A stretch of 64,000 bases of DNA from contig DGQF01000032.1 of assembly GCA_002389675.1 (NCBI GenBank), positions 7,395 through 71,394 on the forward strand. The letters run 5' to 3'. Source of the stretch: Gammaproteobacteria bacterium UBA4421 (GTDB taxonomy: Bacteria; Pseudomonadota; Gammaproteobacteria; Pseudomonadales; Azotimanducaceae). Below the pieces are notes generated by a model, which was given only the letters and a program-made list of their open reading frames with translations, did no database searches and was not told the origin of the DNA. Positions within the stretch are counted from its first letter, which is position 1; the number at the start of each line of letters is the position of its first letter. Shown piece by piece: positions 16,559 to 26,499 of this stretch. A program made the position numbers and the translations under genes.

Positions 16559-17845
16559 TCAGGCCGCCTGCGCAGGCGGTTTGGCGAGATAAAAACAAAT
16601 GGATCCGGTGAATGAGATAAACGCCAGAATGGTAAACGCTAGCTCATAATTGCCGTAGAGATCAAACATCACGCCCGCGAAAACCGGGCCCGCAGTCATG
16701 CCGATCATCACAATCAGAGATGAAATACCCATGATGGTGCCAAACGATTTTGGCCCGAAGTAATCTGCGCGCAGCGCCACCATGAGGGGCCCGCGTATGC
16801 CCCAGCCTAAGCCATGGAAAACGACAAAAGTAAAAATCCACCACAGATTTTCGGCATAGGTGACAGCCAGAAGCCCAATAAAATGGCCCAACATGCAGAC
16901 CACACAAATCAGCCGTTTTTCGAATCGATCGCCGAGGTATCCGCCCAAAAATAATCCAATCAACTGCGCGCCGGTCATCGCACTGAAGACAATACCGGCG
17001 CTCAAGGTGGTGTAATTGAGGCTTCGCGTCAGATGGGGGATCAAGTGCGCCAGCATAGATGAGACAGTCAGCAAAGACAGACCGTGCCCTACTGAAATGA
17101 GCCAGAATGCAGGGGTTCTCACGGCTTCTCGCCAGGTAAAACTATCCTGGCGCTGGTAACTCGAATGAGGTTGGGCAATGCCTGCATCGGAGATCGTGAT
17201 GCCGTCAGGCACTTCGCCAATTTCTTCCGGACGATGCTTCACCATTTGTACCAGCGGGCCGGCGATGAATAGAACCATACAGCCAGAAATGATTGCCATG
17301 GTCCGCCAGCCCCAAGCCTCTAACCCTAAAATGACCAACGGCACGCTCAAACCGCCCAGAGAGAATCCGATTTGTGACCACGCAACCGCCATTGAGCGAT
17401 GACGGTCAAACCAGTTGACCAGCGAAACCATCAACGTGGCGAAGCCGCCTAGACTGGAGCCCAATGCGATGAGGATAAAAGCCACAAAATAGGTGGTGAT
17501 TGAGTTCACCTGGCTAAATACAAAAAAGCCAATACTGAAGATGATGGTGCCAACGGTTAAAATGAGGCGTGTGCCGAATTTATCCACAAGCCATCCCTGC
17601 AGGGGTCCCAGCAGTCCGCTTTCAAGTCGGGTGAGTGCAAAAGCCAGTGACAAGACGGACATGCTCCAGCCGAATTCTTCCTGCATCAGCACAGCGTAAG
17701 CGCCATAAGAATGCATCCAAGTCATAGCTGCAAGCCACTGCACGCCACTGCACGCGGCGACAATCCACCAGCCATAAAAAATCTTGCCACGTGGACGAAA
17801 AAGCGCGTTCAGGCGTGGCTTCAGGGTCTGTATCCGTTGAAGCAT
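16559..17845 (-). CDS. MFS transporter, oxalate/formate antiporter-like or monocarboxylate type
   Basis: About 428 residues with twelve hydrophobic segments. YGWWIVAACSG at the start, then LLGPLQGWLVDKFGTRLI as the loop 2-3 signature, and a long middle loop (HRPEEIGEVPDG) fit the OFA/monocarboxylate branch of MFS. It would carry a small carboxylate across the inner membrane, which suits nearby acyl-CoA and CoA-transferase genes (inference). ATG 17845 is preferred to a TTG six codons upstream. No strong ribosome binding site is seen for either. Confidence 0.88.
   Translation of the reverse strand: MLQRIQTLKPRLNALFRPRGKIFYGWWIVAACSGVQWLAAMTWMHSYGAYAVLMQEEFGWSMSVLSLAFALTRLESGLLGPLQGWLVDKFGTRLILTVGTIIFSIGFFVFSQVNSITTYFVAFILIALGSSLGGFATLMVSLVNWFDRHRSMAVAWSQIGFSLGGLSVPLVILGLEAWGWRTMAIISGCMVLFIAGPLVQMVKHRPEEIGEVPDGITISDAGIAQPHSSYQRQDSFTWREAVRTPAFWLISVGHGLSLLTVSSMLAHLIPHLTRSLNYTTLSAGIVFSAMTGAQLIGLFLGGYLGDRFEKRLICVVCMLGHFIGLLAVTYAENLWWIFTFVVFHGLGWGIRGPLMVALRADYFGPKSFGTIMGISSLIVMIGMTAGPVFAGVMFDLYGNYELAFTILAFISFTGSICFYLAKPPAQAA
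16564..16579. terminator. GC-rich palindrome at convergent gene ends, possible two-way terminator
   Basis: CCGCCTGCGCAGGCGG is a perfect 16-bp palindrome 12 nt after the START-domain stop, inside the last codons of the MFS gene. On the plus strand it is followed by TTTGG and preceded by a T-run. It is a reasonable stem for ending the plus-strand message, though the T-tract is short. Confidence 0.45.
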
Positions 17846-17907
17846 ATCGCTATCATACGGCAACGGGTTGTGCAGCGTTTGGATTTATCGTCTGTGGGGG
17901 TTGAGGC

Positions 17908-18297
17908 CTACGCTGGGTGCGCCCAGCGAGTATTGCGTGTCACCCAACCGATGAGAACAACAAGCAATACCTGAATGATCAGCCGGGCTGATAAAAAAAG
18001 CGGCTCTATATCCGGAAAGGCCTCTGGATTCTGCCACATATAAATGTTTGCGGGTGTCACCGCGAGGGTCAGCGCAATGAGCAGATAACCCGCCAGCTGG
18101 CGCATGCTGGGAACCAGTAGCATGCTTGCAAAGATAATCTCCAAGACGCCACTTAAATAGACCAACTCCAAGTGCATGGGTATATAGGGCGGCATGATCG
18201 CCATAAAAAAATTAGGGTTTGTGAAATGGGTGATGCCCCCGCCCATAAACCATACGAAAACAATCGTTAAGCCAATATAGCTGAATATTTTATGCAT
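17908..18297 (-). CDS. DoxX-like small membrane protein
   Basis: A 129-residue protein with four predicted membrane helices, starting MHKIFSYIGLTIVFVWFM. GGGITHFTNPNFFMAIMPPY and LELVYLSGVLEIIFASMLL match the DoxX-like pattern. Function in this group is poorly defined; some members take part in quinone or thiosulfate chemistry. ATG 18297 has AGGAT 7 nt upstream; longer readings add unrelated sequence. It lies between an MFS gene and the divergent pyrC. Confidence 0.8.
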   Translation of the reverse strand: MHKIFSYIGLTIVFVWFMGGGITHFTNPNFFMAIMPPYIPMHLELVYLSGVLEIIFASMLLVPSMRQLAGYLLIALTLAVTPANIYMWQNPEAFPDIEPLFLSARLIIQVLLVVLIGWVTRNTRWAHPA

Positions 18298-18416
18298 AGG
18301 TGATCCTAGCTTTGCGCTGGGTATGTGTCCATTACAAAGCAGTGGCTTGTCTGGTTTGGTGGGGTTTGCCGTGATAACTTGATACAACCATCAAGCGAAA
18401 AACTGGAACAGTATTC

Positions 18417-19475
18417 ATGTCTGAAGAACGTCTTATCCTGCGCTGTCCAGATGACTGGCACGTTCATTTGCGGGACGACGATATGTTGGCGGCCGTGGTG
18501 AAATACACAGCTCACCAATTTCGTCGAGCCATTGTGATGCCCAATCTTAAGCCGCCGGTAACCACGGTGCAGCAGGGGCTGGATTACCGTCAGCGTATTC
18601 TTTCAGCATTGCCGGCTGGGTCTGCATTTGAACCGTTGATTACCGCTTACCTTACAGATGCAAGCAAAGCTGATGAGATTGCCAGAGGTTTTGAGGCGGG
18701 TGTATTTGCAGCCTGTAAACTTTACCCAGCAAACGCGACGACCAACTCGGATCAAGGGGTAACCTCGATTGCACTGATTCATGATGTGCTTGAGACGATG
18801 CAACGCATCGATATGCCCTTGCTGATCCACGGGGAGGTGACGTCCTCTGAGGTGGATGTATTTGACCGGGAAGCGGTCTTCATTGACACGGTTTTAATGC
18901 CCTTGCTGGCCAATTTCCCCGAATTGCGCGTCGTGTTGGAGCACATAACTACGCAGGACGCTGTCGATTTTGTTGCGGCGCAGTCAGGTAACGTCGCGGC
19001 CACGATCACGCCTCATCATTTGGAAATTAACCGCAATGCGATGTTTGAGGGTGGGATGCGCCCACATATGTATTGTTTGCCTACAGCCAAACGTGAAGGT
19101 CATCGGCTTGCACTGCGCGCGGCGGCAACTTCGGGCAATCCAAAATTTTTTCTGGGAACAGACTCAGCACCGCATACCTTGCAGGCAAAAGAATCAGACT
19201 GTGGCTGCGCGGGAATATTTAATGCCCCCTATGCGCTTGAGGCGTACGCTAAAGTTTTTGATGAAGAACAGGCTATGCACCGACTCGAAGGGTTTGCTTC
19301 GGAGTTTGGTCCCGCGTTTTATCGACTTCCGCTTAATGAGGCAACCATCGTGTTAGAGAGGCGCCCCGTGCAGGTGCCTGCGACTCTGCGATTAGGCAAT
19401 GCCGAATTGCGGCCCTTTCATGCCGGCGCCACGTTGCCGTGGCGGTTAATGGATGATGCGCCGACGACCCGCTAG
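18417..19475 (+). CDS. pyrC: Dihydroorotase, class II
   Basis: The 352-residue enzyme closes carbamoyl-aspartate to dihydroorotate in pyrimidine synthesis. Zinc ligands are seen in DDWHVHLRDD (His15, His17), the bridging carboxylated Lys in ACKLYPANATTNSD near residue 101, LLIHGEVT, LEHIT, and the metal Asp in FFLGTDSAPH. The length matches E. coli PyrC (348). The upstream sequence is AT-rich with a weak ribosome binding site (GGAACAG). Its stop overlaps the carotenoid oxygenase stop by 4 nt on the opposite strand. It is cytoplasmic. Confidence 0.97.
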   Translation: MSEERLILRCPDDWHVHLRDDDMLAAVVKYTAHQFRRAIVMPNLKPPVTTVQQGLDYRQRILSALPAGSAFEPLITAYLTDASKADEIARGFEAGVFAACKLYPANATTNSDQGVTSIALIHDVLETMQRIDMPLLIHGEVTSSEVDVFDREAVFIDTVLMPLLANFPELRVVLEHITTQDAVDFVAAQSGNVAATITPHHLEINRNAMFEGGMRPHMYCLPTAKREGHRLALRAAATSGNPKFFLGTDSAPHTLQAKESDCGCAGIFNAPYALEAYAKVFDEEQAMHRLEGFASEFGPAFYRLPLNEATIVLERRPVQVPATLRLGNAELRPFHAGATLPWRLMDDAPTTR

Positions 19476-20878
19476 TGGGCCACCCATGCCGCATGGAAGC
19501 CGTAAGGCACGCGATAGGGGATATGCAGCGTCGCGATGGGCCCCGCCTCGATGTCTTTTGCGTCTAATATCAGGCATTCGCTGCGCTGGTTGAGTTCGTC
19601 TTGCACAAAGCAGATTAGGTAGCCATCATCCTCGTCAACGGCGCCTATTTTGGGTGCAAAGACGGCTTCGCCGCCAAAACGATCTGGACCATACATAAAG
19701 CTGAGCGTGAGTTGTTTGGCATTGTCAAATTTCATCACGCCGTCGAAGCTGAAAGGTCTTTCAGGGTTGAAAACAGCGGCATAAACGTAGCGGGTTTGAT
19801 GACAGGCTTGCGTATCGTTCACGCGCGTGAAATCGCAGCGCAGTGGGCTCAGCGTCCGTTCCTTGACAGCGCCTGTGGTCAGATTGATTCGCCATTCATA
19901 AAGTTGGCCTTGGGTATCTGCCAGATTATCTGCTGCGAGCCCGGCGCCGGCGATGTCGGAGGTTTTTGAGCGAGAGGCTTGCAGTACGACTTCTTCACCC
20001 TCGTCCCAGGCATTGGCGGTATGCACGACAGAGCCTGTCTCGACTTCAAACCATCGTACGTCAGCATCCTGGCCAAAGCGCGGCATAACACCAATTCGCG
20101 AGCCATGCTCTGGTTCAAAATCAAGTGCAGGCCCCCCGGCAATTGCTCTTTCGATATCGAGCGTAATGGGGAAATCTAAAAATAATGAGTAGCGTTGCGT
20201 GACCGCAAAATCGTGCATAAAGACGGGTTTGGTGATGGTTATCGGGGTTGAGTGAATCAACTTGCCTTCAGCATCAATGACAGAGTAACTCACGTATGGT
20301 GCTTGAAAGGCGTAACCAAAGGTCATCATTTCGCCGCTGTCTTGGTCCACTTTAGGGTGCGCCGTGAATGGGTGTTTGAGCAGGCCATCAAAATTAGTTG
20401 CCCCTTTGGTTGTCAGATCGGGCAACGTAACCACGGTGGGCTGTGAAGGCTCGTGTAAGGCATACAGGGTGTTGTTGTGGTAGGCAAATGCAGTATTGGC
20501 TAGGTTTTTGTTCCGTGGTGCGCCATCGGGAATCCGTGAGGGTGTTGGATCCAGCATTGAGTTCATACCCTTGTAGATCCAGTCCCCGCGCGCTTGCTCG
20601 AGCTTGAATCCCTCGGTTTGGACAAAACGGTTGCGGTAGTGAGCTTGCCCATCTTGAAATTCGACGGCATGGATCATGCCGTCGCCATCGAAGGTATGGT
20701 AGGCCGCCTCGTCGAATATATGTGCGGGATTGGGTCCGACGCGAAGGAAATGCCCAGCGAGGTCTTTGGGGATTTGGCCGGTGACAGCCAGATTCCGGGC
20801 ATCACATTCTTGAGAGACCGGTGCAAAGTTGCCGTCTAAAAAAAAGTTGGTTGATTGGTTCGCATCGGAAGGTGCCAT
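19472..20878 (-). CDS. Carotenoid oxygenase (RPE65/lignostilbene dioxygenase family)
   Basis: A 468-residue protein with the seven-bladed family pattern: FLRVGPNPAH near residue 45, FDGDGMIHAVEF, a His in HPFTAHPKVD, FMHDFAVTQRY and C-terminal PYGFHAAW, giving the four Fe(II)-binding His. It would cleave a double bond of a carotenoid or a stilbene-like aromatic with oxygen. No carotenoid synthesis genes are in the window, so the substrate is open; aromatic stilbenes from lignin are an alternative. No signal peptide is seen. An MFS carrier is divergent from it by 52 nt and may be functionally linked. Confidence 0.93.
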   Translation of the reverse strand: MAPSDANQSTNFFLDGNFAPVSQECDARNLAVTGQIPKDLAGHFLRVGPNPAHIFDEAAYHTFDGDGMIHAVEFQDGQAHYRNRFVQTEGFKLEQARGDWIYKGMNSMLDPTPSRIPDGAPRNKNLANTAFAYHNNTLYALHEPSQPTVVTLPDLTTKGATNFDGLLKHPFTAHPKVDQDSGEMMTFGYAFQAPYVSYSVIDAEGKLIHSTPITITKPVFMHDFAVTQRYSLFLDFPITLDIERAIAGGPALDFEPEHGSRIGVMPRFGQDADVRWFEVETGSVVHTANAWDEGEEVVLQASRSKTSDIAGAGLAADNLADTQGQLYEWRINLTTGAVKERTLSPLRCDFTRVNDTQACHQTRYVYAAVFNPERPFSFDGVMKFDNAKQLTLSFMYGPDRFGGEAVFAPKIGAVDEDDGYLICFVQDELNQRSECLILDAKDIEAGPIATLHIPYRVPYGFHAAWVAH

Positions 20879-20930
20879 GAATTAGCCTCGCGGTGATGGG
20901 TGCTTTTGAGCATCATAACAGCTCACTGTT

Positions 20931-22283
20931 ATGCCGCCACCCTGCAGATCCGGGCAGTCATTGGGTAAACAATCGCATTGCGTGCGCTGGGTTGTTAACC
21001 TTGACGGTTTGCAACCCCTCAGAGTCATTCATAACTTGAACAATCCTAAAACCGCTGCAGGGTGGGTGACGCAACATTACGGCTGGTGGGTTGTCTTGTA
21101 TAGCTTGGTGATTCAAGCCGTCAGTGTGGGAATTCTGATTTATAGTTTCACGTTGTTTGCGGTGTCCTGGCAGGACGAGTTCAAGGCGAGCCGCCGGGAC
21201 GTGATGATGACGATCTCGTGCTTGCAAATTGGCATGGGGGTTTTAGGGCCATTGGTTGGCCGCGCATTGGATCTTCATCCGACGCGTTATGTGGTAATAA
21301 TTGGCGCATTTTCATTGGCCCTAGGGCTTAGTGTGGCGCATCAAGCTTCCCAGTTGTGGCACCTGTGGTTGGTCTATGCGACCTTGATGCCAATGGCGGC
21401 AACGATGATGGGTACGCTAGCCTCCCAGACCTTGGTCGCAAGATGGTTTTCACATCAGCGTGGTTTGGCGATGGGCCTTTCTGCCATGGGAACCAATTTA
21501 GGTGGCATGATTTTTCCGCTGTTGATTGCAGGCTGGCTGATTGACCTTGGCTGGCGGGATACATTTTTGCAGTTGGCTGGGGTGGGCCTGTTGTTGGTGG
21601 TGCCCCTGACCCTTTTAGTGTTGCGGCGTGAGCCTCCCTCAAACGCGGCAGCACCGGTGCCGCAGTCGGCAGCGGCGCGTTTGCAGACGATCGACAGTGA
21701 TCGTATCTGGAGCGCCCGAGAAATTTTACAGACTTCCCGTTTCTGGTTGCCGTTTCTGGCGTTGGTGCCGTTGAATATGACTTTCGGTGCGCTGCAGTTC
21801 AATTTGGCCCATTTTGCTAAAGACGCCGGGTTAGTCGAAGGCGCTGCCGCCCAATTTGTCACCATCGGCGCGCTGTGCATGCTGATGGGCAAACTATTTT
21901 TTGGCACGCTGGGAGACCGCGTGGATCACCGGATATTATTTTGGATCGCCAGTGCTTTTATGTCTGCTGCGCTGTTGACACTGTTGTTCGGTCATGCGGA
22001 TTTTACGCTGGTGTTGGCGGTAGGTTTTATGGGGTTCGCAGGAGGCGGTATTTTGCCGTTGATGGGGTTGATTTTTGGTCGCCTGTTCGGAGCGGCTTCG
22101 TTTGGTCGAGTGATGGGGCTGGTGATGCTCAACGTGATGCTTGGTGCTTTAGCGCCAGTTGCAGCCGGCTGGGTATATGATACGACGGGTGACTATGACG
22201 CGGCATTTTGGGTGCTGTTGGTTTTTATTGCGCAATCAATGCTGGCTATGTTGTGGCTGCCTAAGTCAAGCCATCACGGCTAA
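20931..22283 (+). CDS. MFS transporter, monocarboxylate/OFA type; start uncertain
   Basis: Up to 450 residues with twelve membrane helices. The true N-terminus is probably near HYGWWVVLYSLVIQAVSVGI, since the first 45 residues from ATG 20931 are not membrane-like and look unlike the family. A GTG at 21066 with GGG close upstream would give a more usual start (about 405 residues). Signatures include LGPLVGRALDLHPTR and MGTNLGGMIFPLL. It resembles the other MFS carrier at 16559 in type but not closely in sequence. Because it diverges from the carotenoid oxygenase, it may import that substrate or export the product (inference). Confidence 0.85.
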   Translation: MPPPCRSGQSLGKQSHCVRWVVNLDGLQPLRVIHNLNNPKTAAGWVTQHYGWWVVLYSLVIQAVSVGILIYSFTLFAVSWQDEFKASRRDVMMTISCLQIGMGVLGPLVGRALDLHPTRYVVIIGAFSLALGLSVAHQASQLWHLWLVYATLMPMAATMMGTLASQTLVARWFSHQRGLAMGLSAMGTNLGGMIFPLLIAGWLIDLGWRDTFLQLAGVGLLLVVPLTLLVLRREPPSNAAAPVPQSAAARLQTIDSDRIWSAREILQTSRFWLPFLALVPLNMTFGALQFNLAHFAKDAGLVEGAAAQFVTIGALCMLMGKLFFGTLGDRVDHRILFWIASAFMSAALLTLLFGHADFTLVLAVGFMGFAGGGILPLMGLIFGRLFGAASFGRVMGLVMLNVMLGALAPVAAGWVYDTTGDYDAAFWVLLVFIAQSMLAMLWLPKSSHHG

Positions 22284-22388
22284 ATAGCGTTTGATATGGC
22301 GCCAGATGAATCACTTGCAGCGCAATGTAGAGTCGGTTGGCGCAAATTTCTGTGGTAGCCTTGGCGAAGAATTGTTTGCGGGAAAACT

Positions 22389-24062
22389 ATGAAATCGCTG
22401 ACGTTATTTGTTCTGGGGCTGGTATGGCTGGCTGGGTGTGCCCCGCCAGAAACAGCAGAGCCTTCCGAGTCGTCGGTGCATGCCGTCTTGGTGCCCGGCA
22501 GCGGCACTTACTCGCGCAAAATATCAACGGATAATGCGGCGGCACAGGCTTTTTTTGACCAGGGGCTGCGTTTGGCATGGGGGTTTTATTTTCCTGAGTC
22601 GATTGCCTCTTATCAAGAAGCCGCGCGACTCGATCCTGGTCACCCTATGCCGTATTGGGGTATGGCTCATGCGATGGGCCCGAATCCAAATTCTCGATAT
22701 GCCCGAATGCCTGATGATCCCAAGCAGGAAGGACTCAAAGCGATCAAGCAGGCATTGGCGCGCATAGACCGCGCAACGCCGTTGGAAGCGCAACTGATTC
22801 GTGCGTTATATGTGCTCTACGATCAACAATCGATTGCGGATGCGGACCAGCGAGACAGAGCCTATCTCGCGGCGATGCGGGCACTGAACGAACGTCACCC
22901 GGATGATCCGGATATTGCCGCGCTGTATGCGGGCAGCTACATGTCTATCGGGCGCTGGGACTATTGGGACAGCGACGGAAATCCTAAATCTGAAACGCTG
23001 CCGGTGGCAGAGGCGCTTGAACATATCATCGCCAAAGAGCAAACCCATCCCGGGGTTTTACATCTGCATATTCATTTGATTGAGTCCTCGCTAGAGCCTG
23101 AGCGGGCTTTGATTTCGGCGGATGCTCTGGAGGCCACCGTGCCGATCGGCGGGCATGTGGTGCATATGCCCGCCCATATCTATGTGCGCGTGGGCCAGTA
23201 TGGGAGGGCGATTGATAATAACGTACGCTCGCAGGCGCGTGATCAAGAATTTGCCGAGATTTGGGGGGATTACCCTTTGCCCAACTTGGGGACCTATCCG
23301 TTATCGCATCGTATTCATGCCGGACACGCGTTGGACTTTATACGTTATGCGGCAACCGTGCAGGGTAACTATGCTATGGCCATTGATGCAGCGTGGAACA
23401 TGGCAAATCGAGTTAGCGCAGATTCCGTAACAGCAGGTGGTGGCCAAAAGCGGGTTGCGGCGCCCTGGCTGGTGATGAAAATTTTTGGGCAATATGACGC
23501 GTTACTTGCGATGAGCCCGGCACATCAGGGTACCCCTTATCTGGACGGTATCTGGTCGTACGTGTTGGGTAGCGCATATTTGGCCAAGGGCGATCTTGGT
23601 GGCGCTCAAGCGCAGTTGGCGGCGCTCGAAACCCTGACGCAGTCGCCGAACGCTGATACGTTTCGGGTAGGTGCAACGCCCGCCTCTGCGGTCTTGCGGG
23701 TGGCCGCGCATGGTTTAAAAGGGGAGGTTCTGTTGGCGCAAGGGGATCTGGAGGGCGCTATTGAAGCGTTTACCGCAGGCGTTGAGCTCGAAGATCTGAA
23801 CAACTATACCGAACCGCCAGATTGGGCACAGCCAATGCGCCATTACTTAGGGGCTGCGCTGCTTGAGGCGGGTCGACCCGTTGACGCGGAGGCGGTATAT
23901 CGGCGCGATTTGCGTTGGAATCAGAATAATGGCTGGGCTTTGTTTGGCCTGCAGCAGGCGTTGACTCTGCAGGGGAAAGCAGAGGCTGCGGCAACTGTGC
24001 ATGCGCAGTGGACTGCGGCATGGGCTGCATCGGATGTGGTTCTTGAGGCGTCACGCTTTTGA
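22389..24062 (+). CDS. TPR-repeat lipoprotein
   Basis: The 557-residue precursor has a lipoprotein signal ending LAGC (Cys17). The mature part has helix pairs of TPR type: AQAFFDQGLRLAWGFYFPES and IASYQEAARLDPGHPMPYWG near the start, and LAKGDLGGAQAQLAAL and LLAQGDLEGAIEAFTAG near the end. The middle holds conserved His-rich lines HLHIHLIESS and VVHMPAHIYVRVGQYG, which look like a metal or active site, but I cannot name a reaction. It would be held in the envelope, facing the periplasm. The patatin gene follows by 31 nt on the same strand. Confidence 0.85.
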   Translation: MKSLTLFVLGLVWLAGCAPPETAEPSESSVHAVLVPGSGTYSRKISTDNAAAQAFFDQGLRLAWGFYFPESIASYQEAARLDPGHPMPYWGMAHAMGPNPNSRYARMPDDPKQEGLKAIKQALARIDRATPLEAQLIRALYVLYDQQSIADADQRDRAYLAAMRALNERHPDDPDIAALYAGSYMSIGRWDYWDSDGNPKSETLPVAEALEHIIAKEQTHPGVLHLHIHLIESSLEPERALISADALEATVPIGGHVVHMPAHIYVRVGQYGRAIDNNVRSQARDQEFAEIWGDYPLPNLGTYPLSHRIHAGHALDFIRYAATVQGNYAMAIDAAWNMANRVSADSVTAGGGQKRVAAPWLVMKIFGQYDALLAMSPAHQGTPYLDGIWSYVLGSAYLAKGDLGGAQAQLAALETLTQSPNADTFRVGATPASAVLRVAAHGLKGEVLLAQGDLEGAIEAFTAGVELEDLNNYTEPPDWAQPMRHYLGAALLEAGRPVDAEAVYRRDLRWNQNNGWALFGLQQALTLQGKAEAAATVHAQWTAAWAASDVVLEASRF

Positions 24063-24093
24063 GTGGCGCTTGAAAGCGCGTGGATAGGACAGT

Positions 24094-25275
24094 TTGAAAA
24101 CACCCCTGCAGACCAAAAATGCTCTCGTGCTTAGCGGAGGCGGTGCGAGAGCCGCTTATCAGGTTGGTTGTTTGCGCTATCTGGCGCGGGCAATGCCGGC
24201 CTACCGGCCATCGATTCTAACCGGGGTTTCCGCTGGGGCTATTAACGCCGCCCATCTTGCCGCTTTTCGAGGAAACTGGCCCGATGCGGTATCGAAGCTA
24301 AGCCAATTATGGCTAAGCATAAATACCCAAAATATTTACGCCACGGATCTTTCGAGTCTCCTGCGACCGATTTTGGGTTGGGGTTTGCAGGTCATGACGG
24401 CGGGATGGCTGGGCACTGGGCAGCGTCGGGGAATGGTTGATAACCGGGCATTAAAAGAATTTTTGTGCGCCGCTTTACCGAACGAGCGCGGTCGTCTGTC
24501 AGGCATCGCCGACAATTTGGCTGAAGGACTGTTGGAATCGCTGGCGATCATTACCACCAACTATGGTAGCGGCCAGTCCGTGGCATGGGTGGAGGGGGAA
24601 AATGCCCGGTCATGGTCCCGGGGGCAGCTGCGAGCGAACAACACAAAAATAACCGTAGATCACATCATGGCATCGTCGGCGCTGCCATTATTTTTCCCTG
24701 CGGTTAAGCTTGGCAGGGCATGGCACGGCGATGGCGGCGTGCGTCTGACGGCGCCCTTATCACCGGCAATGCATATGGGAGCGACCCGAATTTTAGCCGT
24801 TTCTCCGCGCGCAACGCCGACCCAGGCGCTACCGATTGACCAACGCGAACCTTACCCGGCACCGGCACAAATTGCCGGCACATTGCTCAATGCTGTTTTT
24901 CTGGACATGTTGGATTACGACGCTTTGCAGATGAATCGTATCAACCAACTGCTGGCAAAGTTGCCGCAGGAGGCACATGGGAGCTATCGACCGGTTGAAG
25001 TTTTTGTGTTGCGTCCTCGTGAGGATCTGGGTGTTTTAGCACGCGAGCACGAAATTAAGTTGCCCAGCGCGTTTCGTTTTTTTGAAAAGGGTCTGCGTGA
25101 CCAACGCGCGCGTTCGGCGGACGCCTTGAGCATGGTGATATTCGAACCTGAATATTTAGCGCTGCTGATGCGTTTGGGTGAAGAAGATACGGCAGCCAGA
25201 CATGACGAAATTGCCGCTTTTTTGAATGCAGAGCACTCCCCTGGTGCTCTGCAGGAATCATCGCGGCAAGTTTAG
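24094..25275 (+). CDS. Patatin-like phospholipase
   Basis: The 393-residue protein has the oxyanion loop SGGGARAAYQVG at 14-25, nucleophile motif GVSAG with Ser46, and DGG with Asp213, the Ser-Asp dyad of patatins. It would hydrolyse acyl chains from phospholipids. The start is TTG 24094 with TAGGA upstream; there is no in-frame ATG before the essential GGG loop. No signal peptide is present, so it probably acts at the inner face of the inner membrane. The last 18 nt overlap the end of the convergent glycerophosphodiesterase gene. Confidence 0.92.
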   Translation: MKTPLQTKNALVLSGGGARAAYQVGCLRYLARAMPAYRPSILTGVSAGAINAAHLAAFRGNWPDAVSKLSQLWLSINTQNIYATDLSSLLRPILGWGLQVMTAGWLGTGQRRGMVDNRALKEFLCAALPNERGRLSGIADNLAEGLLESLAIITTNYGSGQSVAWVEGENARSWSRGQLRANNTKITVDHIMASSALPLFFPAVKLGRAWHGDGGVRLTAPLSPAMHMGATRILAVSPRATPTQALPIDQREPYPAPAQIAGTLLNAVFLDMLDYDALQMNRINQLLAKLPQEAHGSYRPVEVFVLRPREDLGVLAREHEIKLPSAFRFFEKGLRDQRARSADALSMVIFEPEYLALLMRLGEEDTAARHDEIAAFLNAEHSPGALQESSRQV

Positions 25276-26478
25276 GCAGTTGGCATAGTAGGTCACGGTA
25301 CCTGCCCAATCAGAAAAAATACCTTTGATACCCACCTGTGTGCTCAACGCATCTAAAACGAGCAACATTTTACTTTCATGATCCATGAAGTTGGTTAAAT
25401 TCCCGTAGAGCCAGTTTTTTGGATCCGTTGCCTGACCTGACTCGAAAGTCCAAGTCACAATGTCTAAACCCGCTTGCTGGGCAAATACCGCGTAATCCGT
25501 GGGCGCCAGATCGCCTTGTGGTGTTAATTCCAGCAACATCGGTATGGGCGGCGCGATGATGTCTATCCCTGCTGCTTTGAGGGATTGCATTTGCGCAAAA
25601 CTGGGTTTGAAACTGGCTTGTCGTCCGCGTGGATCGAGATAGATGGTTTGATTGGCAAATTGAGGATGCTCTCGGATCCAGTATTTGACGTCGTTGAGGT
25701 TGAAAGATTGGGGCCATACCCGCTTTGGGTCGACCCCAGCCTGAGTGTATGCGGAAATCATGCGGTTGGCATATGACTGCTGGTCCATGCCTTGATAGGG
25801 CATTGGAACCTGTGGCTTTTTGAGTTCTGGGATATGCTCTACGCCAAGTGTTTCGAACAACGAAATGCTTTCGTCTAGTGTGAGCAGGCGGCCGCAACTT
25901 TGCGCCGCGTTGCCCATGCGCGGAGGCGGTGCGCGCAGATAATTGTCCACACTGTCGGCATTAGGATTCACTCGGTCCTGGCGACCGCATAAGCTTTTAA
26001 ATTGGTTCACAGTAATGTCGCTGGCGCAGCATTGTGCTGTGGCGCTTTGTGTTGTGGTTGCAGGGGTGAAGGGTTGTGAGCACTGCTCTGCCAGCGGCGT
26101 TTTGAGGATATTTGTGGTGCGGTGTAAGTCACATTGAGAATGTCGGCATACCAGCGCCAAGTCTTTGGTGAAGGTCACGTCACATTCCAAGCGTCCTGCG
26201 CCCATCGACGCGGCCGCAATGTATCCTTCCCGGGTATGCTCAGGGTATCCCAACGGCGCGCCTCGGTGAGCAATTGAAAATCGGGTGCGGTAAAATGGCC
26301 CGTCTTGACAACTACTGAGCCGGTCTTTTAATGCAGATGGATCAAGTTGTGCAATCAGACTGGCCGGTCGGGTACCGGGGTCGATCGGGACTGAACTGCA
26401 GCCGCTGGCGGTAAAAGCGCCGCCTAGCAGGCTACCGACAAAGAAGTAAAAAAAACAGGGGTGGGTAAGTAATGACAT
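25258..26478 (-). CDS. Glycerophosphodiester phosphodiesterase family lipoprotein
   Basis: A 406-residue precursor with a signal ending TASGC (Cys27), so it is a probable lipoprotein. The catalytic GDPD elements are AHRGAPLGYPEHTREGYIAA near 70-88 and the metal-binding LECDVTFTKD, with a second His in CRHSQCDLHRTTN. It would split glycerophosphodiesters to glycerol-3-phosphate and an alcohol in the periplasm. The insertion between residues about 120-180 is Cys-rich. It overlaps the patatin gene end and starts only 21 nt from the divergent gene at 26500. The pairing with patatin suggests stepwise phospholipid breakdown (inference). Confidence 0.9.
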   Translation of the reverse strand: MSLLTHPCFFYFFVGSLLGGAFTASGCSSVPIDPGTRPASLIAQLDPSALKDRLSSCQDGPFYRTRFSIAHRGAPLGYPEHTREGYIAAASMGAGRLECDVTFTKDLALVCRHSQCDLHRTTNILKTPLAEQCSQPFTPATTTQSATAQCCASDITVNQFKSLCGRQDRVNPNADSVDNYLRAPPPRMGNAAQSCGRLLTLDESISLFETLGVEHIPELKKPQVPMPYQGMDQQSYANRMISAYTQAGVDPKRVWPQSFNLNDVKYWIREHPQFANQTIYLDPRGRQASFKPSFAQMQSLKAAGIDIIAPPIPMLLELTPQGDLAPTDYAVFAQQAGLDIVTWTFESGQATDPKNWLYGNLTNFMDHESKMLLVLDALSTQVGIKGIFSDWAGTVTYYANCLNLPR

Positions 26479-26499
26479 CTGGACGCCGTCGGTCGAGCA